A DNA stretch of 21,854 bases, from assembly GCA_910586535.1 (NCBI GenBank), contig CAJUHS010000026.1, positions 1 through 21,854 on the forward strand, given 5' to 3'. This stretch comes from an uncultured Oscillospiraceae bacterium (lineage in GTDB: Bacteria > Bacillota > Clostridia > Oscillospirales > Ruminococcaceae). Under the pieces are notes generated by a model that did not search any database, was not told where the DNA came from, and saw nothing but the letters and a program-made list of their open reading frames with translations. Positions within the stretch are counted from its first letter, which is position 1. Each line of letters begins with the position of its first letter. Shown here piece by piece: positions 15,096 through 21,594 of the stretch. A program made the position numbers and the translations under genes.

Positions 15096-15140
15096 AAAAC
15101 AGCCGTTTGCAGGACTTGGCAAGCGACTGTTTTATTTTTG
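15096..15140 (+). terminator. Terminator of tRNA-Thr
   Basis: AAAACAGCCGTTTGC (15096-15110) pairs with GCAAGCGACTGTTTT (15119-15133) over 15 positions with one mismatch and one wobble, followed by ATTTTTG. Confidence 0.85.
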
Positions 15141-15150
15141 CAAAAATGGT

Positions 15151-15172
15151 TTTGTGCGCTGTTTGTGCGCCA
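15151..15172 (+). repeat. Tandem TTTGTGCGC at the integrase-side element end
   Basis: TTTGTGCGC occurs at 15151-15159 and again at 15162-15170, two bases apart. The longer form TTTGTGCGCCA (15162-15172) recurs at 21689-21699. Short direct repeats beside an integrase gene are typical of arm-type integrase or excisionase sites; that role is inferred. Confidence 0.35.
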
Positions 15173-15183
15173 TTGCTTAAAAT

Positions 15184-15229
15184 TACGATAAAATAAGCGG
15201 ATAATCTTCTGAACAAAGGTTATCCGCTT
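15184..15229 (-). terminator. Terminator of the integrase gene
   Basis: AAGCGGATAA (15195-15204) and TTATCCGCTT (15220-15229) form a perfect 10-bp stem. On minus it is followed by ATTTTATCG and on plus by TTTGCGTTTTT, so it may work both ways. The integrase stop codon (15220-15222) lies inside the stem. Confidence 0.75.
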
Positions 15230-16446
15230 TTTGCGTTTTTAGAGACCGTCAGCATCGTTTCAAGAGAGTTTACCGCCTCAACGTCGGCTTGCTCAACAAG
15301 ATGTAAATATTTATTGGTAGTAGTGAAGTCGGCGTGTCCCAACCGCTCTTGGACTGTTTTCAAGTCCGTACCGTTGTACAGAAGCAAGGTAGCTGATGTG
15401 TGCCGCAGGCTGTGAAACTTTCGGTGTTCTATATTGTTCCGTTTCAAAAACTTGTCAAACTGCCTTGACGGTGTTTGAGGGTGCATTATTTCACCATTCC
15501 ACTGTGTAAACACCCAATTTTCGCCACGCCACTGACTGCCGAGACGTTTTGCTTCCTCCATGTGCTGTTTCATCAGCTCTTTCAGAAGCTCGACACATGA
15601 GGAATTAAGAGCAACCGTTCTGACTTTATTGCTTTTCGGCGCCTTGGTCCTGACCTGCTCCCCTTTGAGCTTATATGCCGAACGGCTTATGGTCAGCTTG
15701 TTGTTAAAGAAGTCCACATCGGAGAATTTCAAGCCTACCAGTTCACCCTGACGCGCTCCCGTGAAGATCGCAAGCTGAATGAGCGTTTGAAACTGTAACG
15801 GTTCGTTCTGCAAACAATTTAGAATTTGTGCCGCTTCCTGCTTTGTAAAAATCTGTATTTCCGGCTGTACTTGCTTTGGAAGTGTCAAACGGCGGGTGTC
15901 CGCAGGATTTGACGAAATATACCCCAGTTTGACCGCAAATGTAAGCATTGATTGGAGTACAGCAAGCTTGCGCTTTACCGTAGACGTGGAGACCGTGCGC
16001 CCGTCCTCATATGGTGAACCGTTACGCTTGCGCATAGGTTCTGCCGAAAGGATTTTCACAAACTCCTGAACGTGTACGGGGCGTATTTCTGCTATTTTAT
16101 GGTGTCCGAGTGCGGGTAAAACGGTGTTTTCAATTACCTTTTGATAGCTGTTATAAACAACAGGACTAAGCTTGCCGCACATTGCGTCAAGATATTGTCC
16201 CGCAAAATCGCTTAGCCTTAGGCTTCCCGCAGTTCCCGTCATGCCGTTCCTGCATTGTTCCTCAAACTGCACCGCCTGACGGTTAAGCTCCTTTTCGATT
16301 TGCCGCGCGGTCATATTGGGAGCGGGTTTATAACTCATTGTATAAGGTTTAAGCCGTTTGCCGTCCTTGCCGTAGCCGTGATATACCCGTATCGTATATG
16401 AGGTTATAACGCCGGCTTTATTCTTTCGGGGGGTTATGTTTGCCAT
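15220..16446 (-). CDS. Tyrosine-type site-specific integrase
   Basis: 408 aa, the usual length for phage and ICE integrases with three domains. An N-terminal arm-binding domain (about residues 1-65: strands around YTIRVYHGYGKDGKRLKPYT) is followed by a SAM-like core-binding domain (about 75-180) and a catalytic domain (about 195-400). The catalytic set is complete: Arg232 (FTGARQGEL), Lys268 region (RTKAPKSNK), His345 and Arg348 (HSLRHT), His371 (RLGHAD) and nucleophile Tyr380 (TNKYLHL). It recombines element and chromosome att sites. It lies next to tRNA-Thr, and its start overlaps the repressor gene by 29 bases, so the two are coupled. By structure it should be active. Confidence 0.95.
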   Translation of the reverse strand: MANITPRKNKAGVITSYTIRVYHGYGKDGKRLKPYTMSYKPAPNMTARQIEKELNRQAVQFEEQCRNGMTGTAGSLRLSDFAGQYLDAMCGKLSPVVYNSYQKVIENTVLPALGHHKIAEIRPVHVQEFVKILSAEPMRKRNGSPYEDGRTVSTSTVKRKLAVLQSMLTFAVKLGYISSNPADTRRLTLPKQVQPEIQIFTKQEAAQILNCLQNEPLQFQTLIQLAIFTGARQGELVGLKFSDVDFFNNKLTISRSAYKLKGEQVRTKAPKSNKVRTVALNSSCVELLKELMKQHMEEAKRLGSQWRGENWVFTQWNGEIMHPQTPSRQFDKFLKRNNIEHRKFHSLRHTSATLLLYNGTDLKTVQERLGHADFTTTNKYLHLVEQADVEAVNSLETMLTVSKNAKSG

Positions 16447-17335
16447 TTTGTTCTACCTCCCATTCGTTTATAAACCGAATCCGTTCATTTTCCATGAATA
16501 ATTTGAAATTTTCGGGAACTTCTAAAATTTCATTAATTAGTTTTGATATTTCATCAGATGAAGATAATAATTTCATTGCTTTAATATTCCTAAGGTTAGC
16601 AAGGTCTTCATCTTTTTCAGCTTCTTGAATAGCTGTTTGAATATTTGTTTCTATAATTTCTTGAAATTCTTGTTTTGTAAGCCCACTATAATGTAATAGT
16701 TCTTTATTATTTAAATGATTAATTTTTAACCTACCGTCAAATATATCAGAAAGTTTTTCAATTTCTCTAGAAATTTTATATCTATCTACGTCAAGTTCAG
16801 TTGTTTGATACCAGTTACTACTGGTAAAAAAAGTATCATATTTATCATTTATATAATCAAAAAAATTTTCTTTAAGTGTAGCAAGAAAGTATTGTTTGCT
16901 ATAAATCTGCATATTACCAAAATAATGTAAAACATCATAAAAGTCCAAAGAACACAAAACGGTATTTAAAACATAATAAAATAGTTCGTCAGCTTTATCC
17001 TCTGGAGTAAATGCACCTGAAGCGGTAAGATTATAAACATAGTCTTTTATAGTCAATATAGCCTTGTCACTTAATCCAGTATATTCACAAACCGCTTGTA
17101 AATTTGTGTCAACAGTTGCATTATCAGTTAACCCGAGCAGGTAATCAGCAGAAATATTATAATGTTCTGAAATTTTTTTCAATAAATCAATATTAGCCGT
17201 TCTTTCTCCCAATTCGTAACGGCTTAAACTTTGACGTGTTATGCCTATACTGTCAGCAAGTTCTTGCTGACTTTCTCCGCGACTTTCTCTCAATTCAAAC
17301 AAACGCTTTCCGAAAAGATCTTTTGTCTGCTCCAT
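16418..17335 (-). CDS. XRE-family repressor of the integrated element
   Basis: 305 aa. The N-terminal helix-turn-helix (about residues 9-64) has LFELRESRGESQQELADSIG followed by ITRQSLSRYELGERTANIDL, a clear Cro/CI-type motif. The remaining 240 residues are mostly helical, low in Gly and Pro and rich in Tyr/Asp/Glu; I recognise no domain there. It is long for an XRE repressor, so the C-terminal part may sense a signal or dimerise. The gene is visibly more AT-rich than both neighbours, a sign of separate origin. It faces a divergent operon across a 197-base control region with GGTGC operators and precedes the integrase, the layout of a lysogeny switch. GAGGT lies 6 bases before the ATG. Confidence 0.85.
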   Translation of the reverse strand: MEQTKDLFGKRLFELRESRGESQQELADSIGITRQSLSRYELGERTANIDLLKKISEHYNISADYLLGLTDNATVDTNLQAVCEYTGLSDKAILTIKDYVYNLTASGAFTPEDKADELFYYVLNTVLCSLDFYDVLHYFGNMQIYSKQYFLATLKENFFDYINDKYDTFFTSSNWYQTTELDVDRYKISREIEKLSDIFDGRLKINHLNNKELLHYSGLTKQEFQEIIETNIQTAIQEAEKDEDLANLRNIKAMKLLSSSDEISKLINEILEVPENFKLFMENERIRFINEWEVEQNGKHNPPKE

Positions 17336-17375
17336 TTTTTACCTCAACTTTAATAAAAAATCAATTTTGTTTACA

Positions 17376-17453
17376 TTTGGTGCAATTCTGAAAATTCGCG
17401 CCAAATATATTGACAAAATTTGAAAGGTGCGGTATAATAAAATCAGCACCAAA
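17376..17453. promoter_or_regulatory. Paired GGTGC operators in the element control region
   Basis: Four half-sites form two inverted pairs: TTTGGTGC (17376-17383) with GCGCCAAA (17398-17405), and GGTGC (17426-17430) with GCACCAAA (17446-17453). Gaps are 14 and 15 bases and pair centres about 48 bases apart. The second pair encloses the -10 box of the rightward promoter, and the -35 box lies between the pairs. A repressor bound here would block that promoter; the XRE protein is the obvious candidate. Confidence 0.6.
17410..17438 (+). promoter_or_regulatory. Perfect sigma-A promoter of the element's early operon
   Basis: TTGACA (17410-17415), exactly 17 bases, TATAAT (17433-17438). Such a perfect promoter needs a repressor to be silent, in line with the surrounding operators. 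It leads to the 71-residue HTH gene. Confidence 0.92.
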
Positions 17454-17532
17454 CATAAACAACCAACGACAATATTATAGCACACTATTAAACAGCAGTC
17501 AACAACATTTTTAAGTTTTAGGAGGCTTTTTA

Positions 17533-17748
17533 ATGAATTACAAGTATGCAATAAGCGCAAATAAGGAATTGAGAGAAAAAATGAAAGAGTTTGGCGTTAC
17601 TTTTTGGCAGATAGCCGATAAAATAGGCGTATGCGAAATGACAGTAAGCCGCCGTTTCCGTAAGGAACTGACAGAACAGGAAAAATTAAAAATGAGTAAT
17701 ACCATTGACGAAATAGCCGCCGAACGAAAGGCGGGTGCAGTAGTATGA
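17533..17748 (+). CDS. Small helix-turn-helix protein (Cro/antirepressor position)
   Basis: 71 aa, very basic N-terminal half. Residues 22-46 (FGVTFWQIADKIGVCEMTVS then RRFRKEL) form a helix-turn-helix resembling those of small phage regulators. AGGAGG lies 7 bases before the ATG. It is the first gene of the operon driven by the perfect promoter, the place where Cro-like proteins or antirepressors are found. The next gene's ATG overlaps its TGA (ATGA), so translation is coupled. The exact role is inference. Confidence 0.75.
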   Translation: MNYKYAISANKELREKMKEFGVTFWQIADKIGVCEMTVSRRFRKELTEQEKLKMSNTIDEIAAERKAGAVV

Positions 17749-18035
17749 ACAATACCGCTTTTGCAGTCAACTGCAAACCCGAAATAACAGTCAGCAGAGC
17801 AGTTCCGCGAATGGAAACTATAAAAAATACCGCCAAGCTGTTTGGACTTCCCGAACATCTTGTACGGCAAAAGGTTTTGAGCGGTGAGGTCGTTGCGATC
17901 AGCGCAGGACGGCGATATCTTGTTAATGTAGACAAGTTCGCCGAATACTTAAACAGCAATAAGCTTTCTGCGCCCGACAAACAGGACGTATCCGCAGAAT
18001 ATACGGGGATCAGACCAATTCCCGTGAAAATATGA
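17745..18035 (+). CDS. Excisionase-like DNA-binding protein
   Basis: 96 aa. Residues 24-66 (METIKNTAKLFGLPEHLVRQ, KVLSGEVVAISAGRRYLVNV, DKF) match the winged-helix pattern of excisionase/MerR-type small proteins: a helix-turn-helix, then a short wing with AGRRYLVN. Excisionases bend DNA at att sites and steer the integrase toward excision. Residues 5-10 are encoded by a 16-base palindrome that recurs elsewhere in the element. There is little ribosome binding site of its own; the ATGA overlap with the previous gene explains this. Confidence 0.75.
   Translation: MNNTAFAVNCKPEITVSRAVPRMETIKNTAKLFGLPEHLVRQKVLSGEVVAISAGRRYLVNVDKFAEYLNSNKLSAPDKQDVSAEYTGIRPIPVKI
17761..17776. repeat. 16-base palindrome, copy 1 (inside the excisionase-like gene)
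   Basis: TTGCAGTCAACTGCAA, arms TTGCAGT/ACTGCAA with a 2-base centre. Its exact reverse complement is at 20096-20111, and both copies are followed closely by CCCG. A candidate binding site for an element protein. Confidence 0.5.
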
Positions 18036-18039
18036 GTAC

Positions 18040-18092
18040 AAAAAGAAAACGCCTGACTGCTGTGACCTTTGGCGAGAGAACAGCAGACGGCG
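18040..18092 (-). terminator. Terminator of the candidate small RNA
   Basis: CGCC (18050-18053) and CTGCTGT (18057-18063) pair with ACAGCAG (18080-18086) and GGCG (18089-18092), with small internal loops. On minus the stem is followed by TTTTCTTTTT. On plus no U-run follows, so it acts on minus only. Confidence 0.65.
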
Positions 18093-18117
18093 CACTATAA
18101 AGTGAATTGCTTCACCT
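18040..18117 (-). ncRNA. Candidate small antisense RNA of the element, about 78 nt
   Basis: On the strand opposite the operon, a TTGCAC-17-TATAAT promoter (18124-18152) is followed by a transcript of about 78 bases. The transcript contains a GTGAA-GCAA-TTCAC hairpin and ends in a GC-rich stem (18050-18063 with 18080-18092) and a U-run TTTTCTTTTT (18049 down to 18040). Promoter, stem and U-run all point the same way. It would be antisense to the gap between the excisionase-like gene and the next gene. Confidence 0.5.
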
Positions 18118-18149
18118 GCTCTAATTATAGCACATTTTCGGAGCGGGTG
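18113..18149. repeat. GGAGCRGGT inverted pair 1
   Basis: CACCTGCTC (18113-18121) and GAGCGGGTG (18141-18149) are inverted around a 19-base centre that holds the -10 box of the minus-strand promoter. One of four such intergenic pairs in the element. Confidence 0.55.
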
Positions 18150-18152
18150 CAA
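18124..18152 (-). promoter_or_regulatory. Promoter of the candidate small RNA at 18040-18117
   Basis: On minus, TTGCAC (18147-18152), 17 bases, TATAAT (18124-18129). The boxes overlap the GGAGCRGGT inverted pair, so a bound protein would compete with polymerase. Confidence 0.65.
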
Positions 18153-18184
18153 GCCCTTTCGCTATAACTGGAGGTAAAAACTTT

Positions 18185-18598
18185 ATGGAAAATTATGTTG
18201 AAATTGAAACATCTATGCCAATCGAAATATCATTGCCGCGCGGCGTTGTAGTTCCCGACACCGGAGTAACAGCCCGTAAGACCGAACTCCTTTTAACCGC
18301 TTCCGAGCTGGAGCAGGTCATAACCGCGCTTGAACACGGCAAGCGGCTTATTCGGACGCGCCTTAACCGCACCAAAAAGCCTATGAAATGCTGTACAACG
18401 GAGATAGAGGGTAACGTTATTTCTTCCGTTATGGAGAAAACAGAGCATTGCAAGCCTGTTCGGCTCTATCCTGTTGAAGTCCTTGCCGCTGAACTTGAAG
18501 CTATAATTTACTGCTTGGAACGGTCAAAGAACAGCAAGAGCAAAGATGTTCAACAGCTTATAGCTTCTCTTTCCGCATATTTTGACTATGAGGGTTAA
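18185..18598 (+). CDS. Element protein of unknown function
   Basis: 137 aa; not recognised. After an acidic N-terminus (MENYVEIETSMPIEISLP), residues about 35-60 (LLLTASELEQVITALEHGKR) and 98-135 (VEVLAAELEAIIYCLERSKN, then a short tail) look like two related helical hairpins, suggesting an internal repeat. There is no signal peptide or membrane segment. GGAGG lies 10 bases before the ATG. The next gene (Rep) starts 3 bases after its stop, so it probably works with replication. Confidence 0.7.
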   Translation: MENYVEIETSMPIEISLPRGVVVPDTGVTARKTELLLTASELEQVITALEHGKRLIRTRLNRTKKPMKCCTTEIEGNVISSVMEKTEHCKPVRLYPVEVLAAELEAIIYCLERSKNSKSKDVQQLIASLSAYFDYEG

Positions 18599-18601
18599 GT
18601 T

Positions 18602-19393
18602 ATGCCGAACGGTAAGAGCGTTACTCGTTCGGGTGCGGTTTACGAGGTGGAATATTATCCCGTATCGGAAACGGTACGGGATTTCAGCAAAAGCAAGCCC
18701 AAACCCGTGAACGTCCGCACCGATGAGGAAAAGGCGCGGTATAATAATCACAAGTCCGAAAAGCATTTTGTACGTATTGTAAACACTAATTTCACAAGTG
18801 CGGCGTATTATATCACCCTTACATATGACAATGAGCATTTGCCGTCAAGCTATACCGAAGCTGTGAAAAACCTCGATAATTATATCCGCCGTTTGAGATA
18901 CTCCAACCCGTACGCGAAAATTGTCGCGGTCACGGGTCACGGGAGCAGGTCGGGGCGGTTACATCATCACTTGATAGTCAGCGGCGTTTCCGAGTGTGAT
19001 ATATTAAGCAAGTGGACTTTCGGGGAGATCGCAAAGGTTGAGCACCTGCGGAAAGACAATTACTATAACGGAATAAACCACGGCGAGGACTTCACGGCTT
19101 TAGCTATATATCTACATCAGCACACGCCTACGGAACATAAGGGCAAACGCTGGAAGCAGACAAAGAGTATACAGCAGCCTGTACAGGAAAAGACAAAGCA
19201 GGTCGAACGTGTATACAGTCCCGAACGTCCGCCGAAAGCTCCAAAAGGTTTTATGTTTGTCGAAGCAAGGACAAGCGACTACTACAAGAGCGGATATGTG
19301 TACTTTAAGTACGTTCGTGAGGTACAAGAACCATTAAACATTCAGCCGAATTTCTCAAAGCGCAAACAGCTTTCGGAATGTCAGCGGCTGTAA
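18602..19393 (+). CDS. HUH rolling-circle replication initiator (Rep)
   Basis: 263 aa. The three rolling-circle motifs are in order: motif 1 YITLTYDNEHLP (about residues 70-81), motif 2 GRLHHHLIVSG (118-128, metal-binding His pair) and motif 3 with the probable nicking Tyr170 in ALAIYLHQH. Such proteins nick one strand at an origin, stay bound through the tyrosine and drive rolling-circle synthesis. The motifs resemble the replication-associated proteins of small Firmicutes plasmids and ICEs, and of microviruses. A GAGGG in the end of the previous gene serves as ribosome binding site. It implies that the excised element replicates as a circle. The C-terminal 80 residues are basic and unassigned. 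Confidence 0.85.
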   Translation: MPNGKSVTRSGAVYEVEYYPVSETVRDFSKSKPKPVNVRTDEEKARYNNHKSEKHFVRIVNTNFTSAAYYITLTYDNEHLPSSYTEAVKNLDNYIRRLRYSNPYAKIVAVTGHGSRSGRLHHHLIVSGVSECDILSKWTFGEIAKVEHLRKDNYYNGINHGEDFTALAIYLHQHTPTEHKGKRWKQTKSIQQPVQEKTKQVERVYSPERPPKAPKGFMFVEARTSDYYKSGYVYFKYVREVQEPLNIQPNFSKRKQLSECQRL

Positions 19394-19422
19394 TACGGAC
19401 TACAATCTATATTTCACACCAC

Positions 19423-19480
19423 GGAGCGGGTATGTCGGCGGGCGTTGAACCTTGCCGAAAAAATTTGACTTCACCCGCTC
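19423..19480. repeat. GGAGCRGGT inverted pair 2
   Basis: GGAGCGGGT (19423-19431) and ACCCGCTC (19473-19480) are inverted over 41 bases, with an inner TCGGC/GCCGA hairpin. The right half-site sits just after a TTGACT (19465-19470) whose matching -10 (TACTCG) is poor. It lies between rep and the next gene. CTTCACCYGCTCTA is shared with pair 1. Confidence 0.5.
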
Positions 19481-19539
19481 TATTAAGTACTCGAATTTAC
19501 GGCACGTTTTACGACGAAATATTAAGGAGGTCGGCAGTT

Positions 19540-19917
19540 ATGTTAAATTCTGACAACTACTTTGCAATAAACATCAAGAAAAGCGAAACGGCAAGACGTG
19601 ATATATGCCGTGGGTTAGTATTGGCAGAAAACCCGTTCCGTCTGCTTATGATAGCGATCGGGTGTATAGCCGATATGTCTGGGGACGGTACTTTCCTTTC
19701 ATCATGTCAGCAGTCCTTAGAAAATATATACGGAGCAGGTCTTGAAGATCCTCAGTACATAGATAATCGGATATCGGAGCTTAAAGAGAGTATCGGCAAG
19801 CTTGAACGCTGTCTTATAACCTGCAATGATAACGCGCGGGAACGGCTTCAATTTGCCTTGCGGTTACAGCGGAATGAGCTGGAAAAGCTGCTAAAAAAGG
19901 CTGAAAAAACGGCATAA
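19540..19917 (+). CDS. Element protein of unknown function
   Basis: 125 aa; not recognised. The longer frame from 19378 overlaps rep and crosses a repeat pair. The ATG at 19540 has an excellent AAGGAGGT 8 bases upstream and is the real start. The C-terminal third (about residues 75-124: DNRISELKESIGKLERCLIT ... LQLRQRNELEKLLKKAEK-like) is a probable coiled coil. The middle, MIAIGCIADMSGDGTFLSSC, is helical and moderately hydrophobic. It follows rep in the same operon. Confidence 0.7.
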   Translation: MLNSDNYFAINIKKSETARRDICRGLVLAENPFRLLMIAIGCIADMSGDGTFLSSCQQSLENIYGAGLEDPQYIDNRISELKESIGKLERCLITCNDNARERLQFALRLQRNELEKLLKKAEKTA

Positions 19918-20095
19918 AAGGCGGGATTTTGGGGCGTTATTATGCATTTTTGAGACGTTTTTTTCTCCGTTAAACCATAGGCATTAAAGTAGTCCCCGCC
20001 TATACTGCGATTTTTCAGTATGTTGAAGCCGACACCTACACTTGCCCACCGTAAAAGATTTATTCCCAAAATGAAGCGTGGATTTTTAGGGCTTT

Positions 20096-20111
20096 TTGCA
20101 GTTGACTGCAA
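20096..20111. repeat. 16-base palindrome, copy 2
   Basis: TTGCAGTTGACTGCAA, the exact reverse complement of 17761-17776, ending two bases before the C/G-rich origin-like hairpin. Confidence 0.5.
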
Positions 20112-20112
20112 C

Positions 20113-20154
20113 CCGTACCCCCCATAAGCCAAATAACGGATAAAAGGGGGACGG
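20113..20154. other. Origin-like hairpin (candidate dso/oriT)
   Basis: CCGT (20113-20116) and CCCCC (20119-20123) pair with GGGGG (20146-20150) and ACGG (20151-20154): nine pairs with a 2-base bulge and a 22-base AT-rich loop. ACCCCCC facing a G-run is reminiscent of the oriT dyad of ICEBs1-type elements. No nick site can be assigned. Confidence 0.35.
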
Positions 20155-20192
20155 TACACCGCAGGGGACAATTAAGACAAGTTGACGTGCTT

Positions 20193-20216
20193 TGCGTACA
20201 CGCGCGCACGCGCGCG
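20193..20216. other. 24-base alternating pyrimidine-purine tract
   Basis: Unbroken alternation from TGCG to CGCG, mainly CG/CA steps, the kind of sequence that flips most readily to Z-DNA under negative supercoiling. It sits just upstream of the sigma-like gene's leader. Confidence 0.6.
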
Positions 20217-20279
20217 AGGGAAAATATCATGTGTACTGACCTGCTCCGTGATAAACTTTTATATGGGAGGACTGCGGAC

Positions 20280-20921
20280 GTGACAAATGAACAGCTTGCC
20301 GAATTTATACAGCGGGGCGGCAATGAGGAGCTTTCGCCTATCCTTTGGGAGCGGGTACGCAAGCTGCTGTATATGATCGCAGATAAATACTATCGAGGAC
20401 ATTGTGAAGTGTGCGCAAAATGCGGCGTGACTGTATATGATCTGAAACAGCAGGCGTATTCCGCATACTTGGGAGCGGTAAGGGCGTATAGCTTGGATAA
20501 AGGGTATCAGTTCACATCATACCTTGATTTGCAGTTTAAAACGGCGGTACGTCCGCTTTTCGGCAAGGACCTGCTCAATTCTGCGGAAAGTCTGAACATT
20601 CCTTTAAGTGCAGATGATGAGAGCGGCACGGAGGTTATCGACATTATAGCGGACGGTACGGCTCTTAATGACTTTGAACGTGTTCACGAGGCGGACACGG
20701 TTACCATTGTACGCGGTGCGGTCGAGCGGCTTACCGATGAACTTAAAGACGTTATATATTTGCGGTATTATGAAAATCTTTCTATAAAGGCAACGGCTTA
20801 CAGGCTTACAATAGCTGAAAACGAGACTTTAAACAGAGAACGCAGGGCGTTAAGGCTTTTACGTCAGGATAAACAGTTAAAACTACTTGCAGCCGAATAT
20901 ATGCGGCTTGGGCTGCTCTGA
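20280..20921 (+). CDS. Sigma-70-like protein of the element
   Basis: 213 aa from GTG at 20280. A longer frame (ATG at 20229 or 20187) exists. The GTG has GGGAGG 9 bases upstream and yields MTNEQLAEFIQRGGNEEL, the usual opening of mobile-element sigma-like proteins. A region-2-like part (about residues 20-100) includes DLKQQAYSAYLGAVRAYSLD then KGYQFTSYL. A linker SLNIPLSADDESGTEVIDII follows, then a region-4-like HTH (about 148-197: LTDELKDVIYLRYYENLSIK). An odd HCEVCAKCG (41-49) puts three Cys and a His where region 2.1 meets 2.2, perhaps a metal site. It may redirect host polymerase or act only as a DNA-binding regulator. Confidence 0.75.
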   Translation: MTNEQLAEFIQRGGNEELSPILWERVRKLLYMIADKYYRGHCEVCAKCGVTVYDLKQQAYSAYLGAVRAYSLDKGYQFTSYLDLQFKTAVRPLFGKDLLNSAESLNIPLSADDESGTEVIDIIADGTALNDFERVHEADTVTIVRGAVERLTDELKDVIYLRYYENLSIKATAYRLTIAENETLNRERRALRLLRQDKQLKLLAAEYMRLGLL

Positions 20922-20936
20922 TTGCGAAAATGCAAA

Positions 20937-20959
20937 GAGCAGGTGTGTTGATCTGCTCC
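20937..20959. repeat. GGAGCRGGT inverted pair 3, between convergent genes
   Basis: GAGCAGGT (20937-20944) and ATCTGCTCC (20951-20959) form an 8-bp stem with a 6-base loop, between the stops of the sigma-like gene and the minus-strand gene at 20979. CTGCTCCGTGAT here also occurs at 20241-20252. No U-run follows. Confidence 0.5.
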
Positions 20960-20978
20960 GTGATGTTATATAGGTTCT

Positions 20979-21539
20979 TTATTTTGAATGAATCAATGTT
21001 CCGTTGCGGCGTGCGCGTTCCGATCTGATACCCTGCATAAATCCTATTTTGTACAATGACCCATAAAACATAGTTTCTGAATATTCGGGTTCATAGCTAT
21101 TAACGTATTTTATGTAATCGGCAACGAGGGTATTTTCTACCCGGTTAAAGGATAGCGGGGCTGAACGGGACAAAATTCGACGTGTTTCGGCTGTTTTCTC
21201 CAGATCGGCATTGTATTCTGCGGTAAGCTGTTCCGTTCCAGCTCTTATAGCAGCTATGCAATCAGAGGGGGCGCTATCGTATTTATCAATGTTTGAAGCT
21301 GCAAAGTAAAAATTTACTGCGCTTTGACATTCCGATGAAACAGACTCGTCACCCGTCAATGCATTAAGGAAAGATAGAACAAACTGTATGTATGATTCAT
21401 ATAGACTAACATAGCCGTGCCCACGGGCAAACCAGTACAGACTATCAGCAATACTTCTTGCCTTTTGGAAGTGATCGCCCTCGCTTTCAGCATAAATGCA
21501 GTTTAAAACACTGTTCATGCTGACATTTGGATATGACAT
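20979..21539 (-). CDS. Element protein of unknown function
   Basis: 186 aa; not recognised. The frame opens at 21572, but the ATG at 21539 has AAGGAG 10 bases upstream and avoids coding through a promoter. It is probably a soluble helical protein (SIADSLYWFARGHGYVSLYE, IQFVLSFLNALTGDE, then charged helices), without signal peptide or clear motif. It is convergent with the sigma-like gene. No minus-strand promoter was recognised upstream. The strong promoter there points the other way. Confidence 0.65.
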   Translation of the reverse strand: MSYPNVSMNSVLNCIYAESEGDHFQKARSIADSLYWFARGHGYVSLYESYIQFVLSFLNALTGDESVSSECQSAVNFYFAASNIDKYDSAPSDCIAAIRAGTEQLTAEYNADLEKTAETRRILSRSAPLSFNRVENTLVADYIKYVNSYEPEYSETMFYGSLYKIGFMQGIRSERARRNGTLIHSK

Positions 21540-21565
21540 TTTAAAAAACTCCTTTTCAAAAATAC

Positions 21566-21594
21566 TTGACATTTCGGAGCAGGTCGGCTATAAT
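21566..21594 (+). promoter_or_regulatory. Perfect sigma-A promoter of a candidate small RNA
   Basis: TTGACA (21566-21571), 17 bases, TATAAT (21589-21594). The spacer contains the left GGAGCAGGT half-site and the right one starts 8 bases after the -10 box. Nothing with a ribosome binding site lies directly downstream on plus. Confidence 0.85.

Larger units (their letters stand above)
19918..20279. other. Non-coding region before the sigma-like gene, candidate replication/transfer origin
   Basis: 362 bases with no supportable gene. In order it holds the second 16-base palindrome, a hairpin with CCCCC/GGGGG arms, a 24-base alternating pyrimidine-purine tract and one GGAGCRGGT half-site (20239-20247), each described separately. 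Clustering of such structures downstream of a rep gene is what an origin would look like; this is inference. Confidence 0.45.

Noticed and set aside
14938..15216. 92-codon minus-strand frame across the tRNA (contains GAGERTRTPDLR)
   Set aside because: It is the antisense translation of tRNA-Thr and its terminator, a well-known false protein family; no ribosome binding site.
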